Shown in pieces: positions 1 to 12,500 of a stretch of DNA of 64,000 nucleotides; the stretch's first letter is position 1; each line of letters opens with the position of its first letter. The notes below the pieces were generated by a model. That model worked only from the letters and a program-made list of their open reading frames with translations, did not search any database and was not told where the DNA came from. Position numbers and translations under genes: made by a program. Source of the stretch: Seriola aureovittata (Eukaryota; Chordata; Actinopteri; Carangiformes; Carangidae); the NCBI RefSeq assembly GCF_021018895.1, contig NC_079379.1:23063776-23127775 (forward strand). The letters are read 5' to 3'.

Positions 1-71
1 AATAGTTTTAGTCGGGGAGGAAAACAGATGGTCTTGTTACAGCTGAGCTCTTTGCCGAGTCAGTGATGGTG

Positions 72-100
<29 letters not shown>
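72..100. repeat. (CA)n microsatellite
   Basis: Pure alternating AC for 29 bp, then TACA repeats. Confidence 0.95.
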
Positions 101-104
<4 letters not shown>

Positions 105-1929
105 TACATCAACAGTCTTTAATGAACATTCCCTGGTATCAACAAACGCATTCAATGCACTCCAGCACACTAGATATCCATCCAGTTTCCATGCAATGTT
201 TTCCTGGCAGTGTTAAGAGTAAGTTAGTCGAGCTGAAAACATCTCCAACGGCTGCGATACACATGCGATGAGGTACTGGTGTTAAAAAAAATGGAGGTGA
301 GGTACTCCAGATGCTTTGAAGCTGGTGGATCTATACCACCCGTCTGCAGGCTTTTACTAGGATGGACTGATGTCCGGCGCCCAGCTGGGTACCTGAGCGG
401 GTCCCTCCAGCCCTGTGCTGCAGGTACACGGGCAGAGAGAGGTAGAGGCCGAGCTCGCTCTGGCGTCTCCAGCTGGTCCAGTAACAAGGCTGCCTGGCCT
501 TAGAGCCCCTGTTCAATGAGCAAGCTGGCAAAAATGAGTGGAGATGTCAGGGATGGGGCTGGGTTTACATTCCAAGCTGGGGGAGAATACAAGAAGGGAG
601 GGAGGGAGGGTTTCGGATAATGTTTGTCTTGGCTTTACACTGTCCAGGAGCAGAGTATACATCCATCCTGAGATGATTAACAACTTCTGTGGAGAAATGA
701 CTAAGCACAAGATAAAAAACAAACTCCTAATTACACAAAGTACCACAGTTTCATTATGATGGTTCTTGCATTTCTGCTTGTTCAAGATGATAAAACTAGT
801 CTTTGTCAGGGGATTCATCACAGGGAAACCCCACTTTAACTTTTTCCAGCTTATTCAGCATATTATCAGACTATTGCAGATATATTAGTACTGGTGTATA
901 AGCCTGCTGATGAGTAACAAGAGACTGTAGTACAGAAATGTCAAACTAGGTTCGACTGAAAAAAAGTGTCACTTTTACACAGTTTCTCCACCAGAGAGCA
1001 CCGACAAGTCGATTTTACACTATAAAATGTCCTATACAGTAAATGTCTTGGCCATTTTTTAAATAAATCTTATTCATATCAAGATCATGTGTGTATTTAT
1101 GTTAATAGACATTACTATCTGTCAATATATATCATCTGATTTCTTAATTTCCAAAATATCATTGGCAGTAACAGCCTCAAAAAATCCTGTATCAGTCAGA
1201 CTAAAATCTCTGATGTGTTCAACGTAGCCTTAAAACCTTCTCCTGTGAGAAAGCATAACTGACAATATCGAGCACATTGGAAACAAAGGGGGGAAAAAAG
1301 TCTTAACAGTCTATAATAAACTGGAACAAACGAAGTGAGCTAAGGAAAAACACCTGGAGACTGTGGATGTTAACAGCGTGACAGTGTGAAACTTCACCTA
1401 ACAAATGGTAGTGGAATGTGTCACTGCCGCAGACAGTAAGGGGATGGGCTGTAAACAAGAGCAGCTGTGGCATGCTGGGACAAAGGATATGAAATACTAA
1501 AAGCCAATCAGTTTCTATCTGCCCTCCAGAGAAGTGCTGGTATTGCATAAATGGTGCAAAGACAAGCCGGTGCATGTCCCCTCCCCAGAGACCGCCGGCT
1601 GTACAACACCGAGAGAACACACCAGCATCATGTTGGAAAAACACCTACACAGCAACGAGCCACAGAGAATCACCTCGCACTTTAGATCAGGGGAAGGACT
1701 CAAGGTAATTACAGACAATTCCTAAAAACCTTGAAAATGCACCATGTGGATTTTATTTCAGAAATACAAATACAACTACCAGCAGCGCAGTGCCAACTTT
1801 TATCCCACTATTTAATTTTTTATCAGTAACTGTTTCATTCTTCATGATCAGTTTTCAAACTCCTACTCTGAAACAAGTTGTGTAATATAAACATCTAAAA
1901 AGCAATCTCAACATTTCTGGGAGAATCTG

Positions 1930-1931
<2 letters not shown>

Positions 1932-1965
<34 letters not shown>

Positions 1966-1974
1966 CACACACAC

Positions 1975-2005
<31 letters not shown>

Positions 2006-2014
2006 CACACACAC

Positions 2015-2067
<53 letters not shown>

Positions 2068-2095
2068 CACACACACACACAACACACACACACAC
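1932..2095. repeat. Compound (CA)n microsatellite with periodic CAA interruptions
   Basis: 164 bp of (CA)n interrupted by CAACACACACAA-type units. Followed at 2113-2139 by a 27-bp A-run. Confidence 0.95.
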
Positions 2096-2338
2096 GATGA
2101 ATAAGTCTTTCCAAAAAAAAAAAAAAAAAAAAAAAAAAATCACTACAGCTACGCCACAACAAACAAAAAGCTTCATCTGTATCTTTGAAACAGGTGTGGG
2201 CACCACCCAACATACCATGTTAATCCCAACCTGAACTGACGCCTCACAACAGCAGTTTCGTTCGAAGAAAAAGAGCCTTTTCTCTACAAGAATATTTCAG
2301 GATGGATAAAATTAAATCTCTAATCAGAAGCGAGGCCT

Positions 2339-2344
<6 letters not shown>

Positions 2345-2376
<32 letters not shown>
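2345..2376. repeat. (TA)n microsatellite
   Basis: 32 bp of alternating TA followed by a short (CA)n. Confidence 0.95.
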
Positions 2377-2384
<8 letters not shown>

Positions 2385-3127
2385 TATACACACACACACA
2401 CTTAAATACACCAGCCCAACCTAAGTTTGATCTTGTGCTCAATGGCAAAGTAAACACATTATCTATGGGTCTAAAAGTAATATATAATGTAAATAATGTA
2501 AAATATATAAGAAGGAAAATAAATGTTTTTCCTTATGTGTATTTGTTTGTTTGTGATTTGTGATCTTGGTATTATATTTGAATAAATTAAGTGTGAGATA
2601 TATAACATACTGTATGATAAATTGTATGTTTGTCCATCACTTCTTTGACAGTTCAATAATAATCTATAAATAAATAAATATACATGGTCATAAATAATAA
2701 GAGAGATGATACAGATTCTGGTCTTAAAGGGATATGAACTGTGCAGATACTGAGCGTGCATGTCAGTGTCATCATCAATATAAAGCAGCCTGTGTCCATC
2801 ATGAGTCTCTTCCATCTAATAGTGTCAACAGTCAATAAGGAATGACTTCAGCCTGTTTCAGGGATGGCGTACATTTTTACAGCTGAGGGGACAAAGTGTA
2901 GCCGCAGTTTTGCATTATGCCAGAATTCGTTGAAGCCCAGTGTTGAACTTGCAATTTGAGACCATCGTTTCTCAAAAAGGTTCAGGTGAATTTCTTCGGC
3001 CCTTATTCGAGTTCTACAGCTTGTTTGACTAACAGCACAAAGACAGATACACAAAGACCAAAGCAGCTGTTTATAGAGAGAGGGACTAATTTTATGTGTG
3101 CAATAAAACAGACATGGACAAACTCAC

Positions 3128-3499
3128 CGAGCAGTGCAGGGTTGCTGTGGCGGTTGCTGGGTTTGGGTGGAGGGACGGGAGGCTGCTTGGCGTGGGGAGG
3201 GACAGGGGGCGGCGTGACAGGGTCTGCTGAGGAAGAAGCAGCAAGGGAGGGTCGAGAGGAGTCATCGGCTATTAGGGAGACAGTCCTTGGCGGCTTGGCC
3301 GCAGCCACAGGAACAGAGGACGAGGAGGAGGATGAGGAGGATGAGGATGAAGAGGAAGAGGGGGTTGGACTCCTGGCAGACTCGGTGGAGGAAGCAGTGA
3401 GGAATTTTGGGGGAAGCAGAGCTTGTTTGGGCGGGGGAGGATCCTGCTGCGAGTCTTGTGTTGGATGAGGGTCAGGGGTGGAGCGTACAACAGCAGACT
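3128..3499 (-). CDS. phactr4: phactr4 exon: poly-Ser and proline-rich segment
   Basis: 372 bp, phase 1 both sides, donor GTGAGT. Encodes [12 protein letters not shown]..., [13 protein letters not shown], a run of about 15 serines (3309-3360), [14 protein letters not shown] and [22 protein letters not shown]. The last piece matches the PPPKPxxRNSNP segment of PHACTR4. The acceptor ends a tract in which 51 bp of alternating TG sits 14 nt upstream of the exon. No following exon could be recognised between 1 and 3127. Confidence 0.88.
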
Positions 3500-3511
3500 C
3501 TACAGAGGGGT

Positions 3512-3568
<57 letters not shown>

Positions 3569-6500
3569 AACATTAAAGGGGAGGTCACAACAAGGGTTCT
3601 ACTTAAAACTCAAGAGGTGTTTGAAAACCTTGGAAAATAAGCAGATCCTTCAGAGCTCGAGGGCGACTCTGATCGAGGCTCTACAGTCAGCAGAGGATGA
3701 TGGGTAAAATGAATCAGACCATCTTTAAGACACACACACCAGACATGGAGGCAGATCAAAGAATCGCAGCGATTTGCTTTTCATATTAAATCCCACGTAT
3801 CAAGAGCCTGATGTTTACCGTTTCAGTTTCATCGCCCCACGTTTAGAGTTACAGTTCAATCATTCACCCGACATGCCTTCACAGCACCATCAGGGGACTT
3901 TGGTTTCCACGTGTCGGCGTTTCAAGATCACAAAACACTCAGTGACTAACTATTCACTCTGAAAATGGTTTGCAGAACTGAAGAGCCTGAACCTGCCACT
4001 GCTAACGTGAGAACAACCAGCACAAGTGTTTCATCTACAGGTGATTAATGCAGCGTACAATAAAAGACATCAAATCTGAACCTCGCGGAGAAGGACAGCA
4101 GTAGTGTTTTTATTTAAACGGAAAAGTGGCACAAGACGGAAACTGCGACAAAAACAAATGTCAGAGTTTCATCTCTATTAGTCAAGTATAAACGTTTCAT
4201 CTCCTCTGTACGATACATTTTACTGACTCAAACTCGGTCAAATCGCTGCTCATCATCTAAACATTAACACACTGCACTTAGTAATCGCTGTAAACATCAA
4301 AGTTGCGGCCACAGTCAGACAGGCTAAGCGTGTAGCACAGGAATCCAGATCTGATTCACTGTGAGATCGACGCAGCATCGTCACCATATCACTAAAGGGT
4401 TGAGTCAAACATGAGAATACCACCATGTTTATTTATCTAAACCCCAGTAACTGTGATCTCAGCAGTGAAGCCAAGTAAACATTCAACAAAGTGAATGAAG
4501 GAATGTGACATTAAAGTACAACTTCATCAGGCTCCTGGAGGGGAAACAATGGGTGCGCAGGGAAAAAGAACAATTTTACCTGAATTAATCTGGTTTGCAT
4601 TATCTTACCGAGCAGGATTTTTTCTGAAAATGGCTTCGCTATCTAATGTGTCACAATCAGAGAGAGGTGAAGAAAGTTTTCGTTGCAATCAACAATTTCC
4701 ACCAGCAATCGGATATGAGAGAAGACATGATTTCTATTTAACCTCCATATCCCTGTATGCACATTTTTGTGGACGTGTTAGGGCTGTTGCTTTTTATTCA
4801 AAATTCAAACAGTCGTTTGGACGTCAGGGAGGGAAACAGTTTGAGGAAAATTCGAGTTGTAAACGACCTGTTCAGTTTATAGGTTTGCACTCCTCATAAC
4901 GGCTCAACTTTTAACAACTGAGCAGGACTTTATGGTCAAATTTTATTGGGGGAAAATAACTTCAGATCTCTCATGAAAAGACTTTAAACAGTTCATAAAC
5001 TTCAGGACAAACAGAAACACTGGAGCCAGAGGAAATCTATGCCTCTGTACTTCCCTCTGCATGATGAGAGCTGGAAATTAAATAGCGCCTGATATGTGTG
5101 GCTCATCCAGTTTTCATCATGTTGCGAAACATCAGAGTCAAAAATGTGTGACAAGATAATGTGATAACAAATTTTTTCCTGATTTCCTTTCAGTCAGATT
5201 CTGAGAAACCATCAACTTTCCTACTAGTAGTTTCTCAATTATCACCGCACCGTTGAATGTCCCAAACTGGCAGTTTTAACAAGTGGAAAAAATACAGCCT
5301 AGATTAGTGAGGTTTGCTGACTCATTGGGTTCATTTTTTACACATCAGCGGTAGAGCCAACGTCTTATCATGCAGTGAGAGCAGAGTTAGGTTAGAGAAT
5401 TTGACGTCAAAGTGAAAAGCAAAAGCATCAAATTTAAACCCAATGCCAAAAAGGAACCAGATAGAATCAATGAATAAGATCTGCAAACTCTGTCTGACGC
5501 AGGTGGCGGCATCTGGGAGGTAACGCTTCTAATCTACAGATACTGAGCCCAGAAGTCTTTTCTCATCATATTTCCAGCGGTCTCTGTAACGCCGGTGTTG
5601 TCGCGAGTTTATTACCCGGTGGGAAAAGTTCCACTGTGGCATCCCTGTGAGTTGGTGTAATAATGAAACTTAAAGATGAGCTCTTACCTGAGCGTTCTCT
5701 GAACTCTGTGACTGGGCTGTATCTGGGCAGCGTACTCCTCCGGTCAGACTCCGAGGCAGGGCGAGTCTTCTTGACGTCCTCTGAGGAGCTCTTCTGCAGA
5801 GGAGGCCTCAGGTTTATCTCAGAGACAGGTCTGACTATAGGCCGCGACTCGTCCGGCTTTTCTCTCCTCTCCTTCTCCTCCCTCTTTTCCCGCTCATCTC
5901 GTCGCTCCCTTTCATTTCTCTTGGCCCAGTCCCTGTCCTCTCTCCTCTCTCTGTCGTCCCGCCTGTCTCTGTCGTCTTTTCTATCTCTGTCATCTCGCTC
6001 TTCTCTGTCATCTCGGTTGTCTCTTCTGTCCCTCTCAAGCCGCCGATCCCTGTCATCTCTCTTGTCTCGGTGGTCCCTCCTTTCCCTCTCGTCCCGATCC
6101 CTCCTTTCTTTCTCATCGCGATCTCTTCGTTCCCTCTCGTCGCGATCCCGCCGTTCTCTCTCGTCGCGATCCCGCCGTTCTCTCTCGTCGCGATCTCGCC
6201 GTTCTCTCTCGTCACGATCTCTTCGTTCCCTCTCATCGCGATCCCGGCGTTCTCTCTCGTCGCGATCTCGCCGTTCTCTCTCGTCACGATCTCTCCTGTC
6301 TGTCCTTTCATCTCTCCTCTCTCGGTCATCTCTCCATTCTCGCCTTTCTCTGATGTCTCTGTCTTCCCTCCGGTCAACTCCCCCATCCCGTTCCCTTTCC
6401 TCTCGCCAGTCCCTTCTTTCCATGTCTTCCCTGTCTTTCCTTCCTCTGTCTTCCCTGTCATCTTTTCCTTCTCTCCTCTCCTCTCTGCGGTATCTATCAT

Positions 6501-9500
6501 CTTGAGGAGGCCCTCGGGGTAAAGATCCTCCTCTCTTATCAACATCTGACGGGAGGCGGCTTCGTCTGTCCACGTCCACAGTAAGCCGCGCGTGAGAGTC
6601 CACATCCAGAGGTGCCCGGTTACTTCGGGAGGCGTCAGACGCCGCTCTGTTTCGACGTTCATCTCCCTGGGGCAGCCTGAGGGCGTTCGCCTTCATGTCA
6701 GACTCCCCCCGAGAAACCCGCACCCCGGCTTCCGACACCCTGTCCACGTCCATTGGCATGGGGTGCCCATTTTTCACTGGAGGAGCTTTAGAGTGGTTCA
6801 CATCATTGCTCTCTGTAGATGAAGACACAAGCAGTGAAATAATAGTTAAAAATGAAGCTGATACATCCACAGAATATTCTTTAACGAAGTCTAAGCTCAC
6901 CATTCTCCTGGATGTCCTTTAGAACCCCTCTCGCAATCAGCTCTTGCCGACTTTTTCTAACAGAAATCTTTCTTTCCAAAGCTGAAACAAAACAAAAACA
7001 CATAACTAACTGAAGCAAAGAGTAATGAACACAAAAGATGGAGATATTGAGCCCTTGTACTCAGCATACCTATAGATGTTTCAGCGAACTTCTCACTTGG
7101 CTTCTTCTTTCTCCATTTCCAGGGCTTGAAGATCCTTCCCATCTTGGAGAACTTGCCTTTGCGTTTGGTTGGAGGTGTTCCCCCACCAGAGTTTCCGTCT
7201 TCACCACCGCCTGTTGTGCTGTCGACCTCATCATCTGCATGAACAGGAGGGAGGCAAACAAGAGGTCACTCATTGCAGTGATATTGCAGATAATCAAACA
7301 ACTTGTTTTAACAGTAATAAGAACAATGACTTTCATGTTGGATTTCAATCTCTGCAAAATATTACTTACAGAAATTATTTTAAGCCTTATTTTGCCAAGC
7401 AAAATTTTAAATCTCCAACAATTTGACAAAAAATGTTCCGAACAGTCACGTATTGGACACACGATCTTGTTTCTCGCTGCAGTACAGTTTGTTGTGTTCA
7501 CGTGAATGTGACTGATAAGTTACTAACTGGGCACAATGCAATGTGATCTACAGTCTTACATCCAGATGACAACTGCGACTGGCCTGTGACTCAATCCAAC
7601 ACTACAGCTGAGGAATCTGCCATTTCAGTGCAGGAATAGTGACAAGGTCTAAACACAAAATAATCCCATCTTTTCAAATGGGTCCGATTACTGATCCGGT
7701 GAGTTATGTCCACACATAGGGCAGGGCTTCAACTCCAGGCTGCTGCTTCATTAATGTGTGATAATAAAAAAGGACCAAACCTCTAAACAAGGCTGGTCCA
7801 AATTCCTCTCTTTCTGTCTGCTCAGCTGTCTCAACTGTCACATGAGAGCCAGACAATAAAATATGGGCACAGTCCCTTCTGGTATTATTTACAAGGTGGT
7901 GTGAATTAAATGTGATCTTTGTCATGGTTGTGACAGTTATAGGATCATGTAACATCCTTCTGTATTTGTCGCATTCACCATCTATATCTGATATTCTTCT
8001 TTTAAACCAGAGTAACGTTAAAAAATTGTAAGAAAAAGATTAAACTGACAAATAAAAAATAATAAAATAAAAAAAGCACAACTAAGCAACAGCTCTAACA
8101 GAAACCATGAGTCAAAGACGGCAATAACTAGGTGTGAAACCACCATCGTAATTCTTGGGCGATGAGTCGCATGGCAGCAGTTACTCAACATTGTGCAACA
8201 TGGCAGCCGGCCTGTGATTTAAGTGCAGGGAGAAGGGAGGTGGACTGAACCACTAGTTTCACAAATGTAGAGGAAGACAGGTGAGTTTATTCTCTCATTG
8301 GTGCAGGTATTCTGAGCATTATATGACAGGGAAGACTGACATTCAATTATGTCCTTTACCTCCCACATAAAACAAGTCTGTAGGTCGGCCTTCTTCCACC
8401 TGCATAATATTGTGTAAATAAGAAACCATACTGTCCCACAAGGATGGTGAAAACTAGTCCATGCATCTGTTACCTCCGGACTGAACTACAGTAATTCCTT
8501 ATTATCAGGATGTCTCAATATCTCAATGAAAAGCCTCGAGCTGATTCAAAATTCATGCAGCGCAAGTACTGACAGGAAGTAGAAAAAGAGATCATATCTC
8601 TCCTGTGTAGCTTCTCTGTAAAGTGCAGAATAATATTCAAAATCTTCTTACCTACAATCCCTTAACAACTAAACTAATATTACCCCAATAAAAACACTCC
8701 AGTCTCTAAGTGCAGGCCTAATGAGAGTAGAAGTGGGGGCAGAAACTTCAGCTGTCAGGCTCCTCTCCTGTGAAAACCAGCTGCCAGTTTGGATCCAGGA
8801 GGCAGACACCTCCTCTACATTTAAGATTAAGCTTAAAACTTTCCTCTTTAATAAAGCTTATCATTAAATCTGACTCAGGTGAGCTACTTACTCCTTCTCT
8901 CTCATTTCTCTCCTCTCAACCCGACTGGTTGAGGCAGACGGCCACCCACCCAGGAGTCTGGCTCTGTCTGAGATTTCTCCTCTCCACTGTCGTGAAGCGT
9001 TTTCTCATTTCTCAATTTATATTATGTAAATATTGGAGAAATTGCCTAAAGATAATGTATGTTATTTTTTGATTTGGTGCTACATAATTAAATTGAACTG
9101 AAAATTGAAGCTGTAATTATCTCACGTAGATTTGAATCTAACTGAATTATTTCATTTGCAGACACTGACGTCCATATTCGCTTACCCAAGATTGTGTAAC
9201 ACAACCCTGTTCATCTTCAAAAATTGGGGGCAAACGCACTCACACCCACACATTCTGCATAAGTGGCAGCTATATATTTTTATTCTTGATAGATATGACG
9301 ATCTGGAGTTCTGCACCGTCATTACTGACTAGTGATGCTTTTATAGTGGAAACACAAGCTGTTATTACTGAGGTATAACTTCCTTTAAAATACAAATTAT
9401 ATAATCAAATTTAAAACCACATTCGAAGCGCATAATTACAGCGTCAAACCCATGTTACATTACTACATTGCTCACAGTCAGACACGGTATAAGTTGTGGT

Positions 9501-12500
9501 CGATGGGTTGTAAAACAGGGTGAAATGAAATGAAAGAATGAGGAAAACCAACATAAACAGTGGAGGGAAACCACTAACACCTTTTCAAGGTCACAGATAA
9601 ATGTAACCAACATGAAGAGTCAGACACGAAAGCTCAGGACATCAGGCTGCATTGGGAAAAAAAAAAAAAGTTGTATATTGGAGGTGTTAATGATTAATGC
9701 ATGACCTATTAATCACGTACTTGAATGTGATCAATCATGAATATAAGAGCTGACAGTGCAGATCTCCACACATTGAATGTGTCCATGCGGCTGCCATCCA
9801 ATTTCCATACAGCCGAGACAAACGTGCGGCGTGTGCAGCGGACAACAACAATCACGATACAGTGCCGCAGACACAATACGAGTCGTTTTTCCATATGCAT
9901 ATAAATCACAATTCAGTTCCAACTCACGCCTCAACAGCACGATACGCTTATCTTCTTCATAATAAAAATAGTAAGACTTCAGTCTGGTGTTAAAAGAACG
10001 GGGCAGTCCGTTTTGGTTTCTGCTAAAATTAAAATGAGCTGCTACTTGTGATCATTTTTAGGCTACAGCCCTTTTCATCGACCCATGTTTGGGTTCAGCT
10101 CTTTTTAAGTGCTCCTCGTGTTTAGTCCCTTCTAATTTAAGTCCTCAGCTCAAGGCCAGTGTCTGTCTACAGAACGCCAAATTAATCGGAGAGCTAATCA
10201 CGCTGGTTGAACTTTCCTAACACCTCTGGTCCAGCCTGTCTTTGTGCCTCCTCAGGATTAGGATTGGATTGAGGGAGCAAACAGCGGGGTTAAAGAATTA
10301 ATATGAACGTGATCCCCTTTGCACGAGCAGTTTATGCTAACTAGCAGCTATGCTAACCCTCCTCTCTGAGGGGAAGAGCCGCCAACGATCCTTCCTCCTG
10401 TGCACGATCATGTTTTGATCCGGAGTGTGCACAGAGGGGAGGGGCTACTCGCAGACGGGTGTGTTGTCAATGTGTTTGTGTGAAAGAGAGACAGAGAGAG
10501 GGAGAGAGAGGGAGAGAGAGGGAGAGAGGGAGAGAGGGAGAGAGAGAGAGAGCAGTTGTGTCAGTCTCTCCACCACATTAACTGCTAATGGACATAATTG
10601 TTAGTTGCAGCCCTGATATCGATTTTCAAAGCCAAAACATCATTCTGCAACTGACTATTTTCATCACTGATTATTCTGCTGATCATTTTTTTGTCTATAA
10701 AAGTCAGAAAATTCATCCTTTATCAGACGATTAATGCAAAACCTGAAAATATTCTATTTTATTACTATCATATATGAAAGACAACAAATCTTCACATTTA
10801 AGAAGCTTAAAACAGAGAATCTTCTTTGCTTGAAAAGTGACTGAATCAATCGATCAACTAATCGTAATCAACTTGTTGTTGCAGCCCTAAACTGAGATTT
10901 TGAGAGTGAGAAACTTCCTGATTCATATAGAAAATATTCCATATGTCAGAGTGAGTCACATCTGACCATGATTATCCCAAACCTCTGTATTCTCACGGTC
11001 ACTGTGAACATGCTCAGCTCGTCTCTGTGTCGCTACAGCGCACAACACATGAATCAACCGGTGGATTAATTACAACTTTCACAAACTATTGTGATGCGAC
11101 ACAGTGTGTTATGTATCACATGACAGGACAGAAAGATGCGTTCTCTTCAGCCTTGACCTTTAAAAGTTTCTCTTTGTCTTCACACTTGGTTTCATTTATC
11201 ACTACAGGGAGCAGACAAAAACTCTTTACAAAAGGCAGGTCAGGATGAAAGGCTTCTGTGTCGATGAGCAATAGTTTGTCTTTACTCTTTATGTATTCAT
11301 GTTGATCATACTTAATGTGCTATTACCGTGTCTCCGTTTGTTTGTTTGTTTGTTTGTTTGTTTGGCATGCATTTATGTTACAATGAGTTGAGCCTGTTGA
11401 GCAACGCAAGTATAACTTTGGAAGTCTTTATCCGCAACTATTTTGATGATCTCTGAATTTATGTTTTAGTCGTTTTGGTAAGAAAAAGCACCAAAGATTT
11501 TCTGTTTCTATTTTCTCAAATGTGATAATTTGACATTTGAAAATGTCACTTTACCATTAATTTATCTAGAAAATAATTGGCACATTAATCATTACTGAAA
11601 ACAATTGTTAGTTGCAGCTCAAACATTGATTAATTTGACAAAACACACATATTTAAGAGCTGGTTAATTGGCATTCGACCTAAGATGACCGTCAAACTCT
11701 GTTCATTAAAAAGACTCTCCATCAAATGTTCATATGATCCTGTCTGTCCACCGTGTGAAGTGAAGCAGGCTGTTGGATGTATGTGTGAACTCCCATGCTG
11801 AAATGTGGGCGTACACAGGTCAGTGAACTCTGTGCAGTGCACTGGCCCTCACAGCTATTCCTGACACATATCCCAGACACCAGTGCAGCGTTAAACTGGG
11901 AGGGCTGGGGCGGCAGTGAACTGGGATAACACTGATGTGGCTTGGCTGTGTGTGATGTGGTGACTTTGTGTTACAGTAAAGCACGACAATCCGAGATGTA
12001 TGCTTTAAAGATGAGGTGAAAGACTCTAGTAACAACGACACAGACTTCTGTAAATGTAGAACTCAAAGTGCTAATAAAAGCATGAAAGCTGCACTAACCA
12101 GCTGGCAACTGATGCAACACCCTGAACCCCTCTGGTTTAAAGCTGTCCATATGACTCACGCCAATCACATGACATGTTGACACCAGCTACGCAAAATAGC
12201 TCACCGGGGGCAAAAATACATGTTGCATAGAAAGAAGAACACACAACAAAGAAGATGTTCCTATGTTGCTTGTTTCGAGTAGGAGTGTTGTGACGTGTCT
12301 GAACAGAAACCCTGCGGTTAAAAAACAAAGCAAATATTGATTCAACCAATTGTGAGTGAGCAGGCCGTCGTTTCTGTTGAACAAATAGAAGGTCGTGACT
12401 AAATTAGAGTCGGTGGCCTGCATTGCACAGATGCTGGATTCCAATAGCTGACAGCTGTATTATTAAGAGGAGCTGTAGGTGCGCAAATACAACTTGAGAG

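Larger units (their letters stand above)
1..3127. other. phactr4 intron or downstream sequence; repeats only
   Basis: No further phactr4 exon could be recognised. It holds several microsatellites (listed separately) and AT-rich sequence. A GC-richer block at 230-531 on the minus strand has a splice-like acceptor (tttttgccag) and a phase-1-compatible donor, but its translation does not resemble any PHACTR. Confidence 0.5.

Noticed and set aside
1855..2218. Long minus-strand frames made of Cys/Val repeats
   Set aside because: They are translations of the (CA)n microsatellite, with no coding signal.
5663..6522. 280- and 150-codon plus-strand frames rich in Ser/Leu/Phe
   Set aside because: Antisense shadows of the Arg/Asp/Glu repeat exon; codon bias of the real frame keeps them open.
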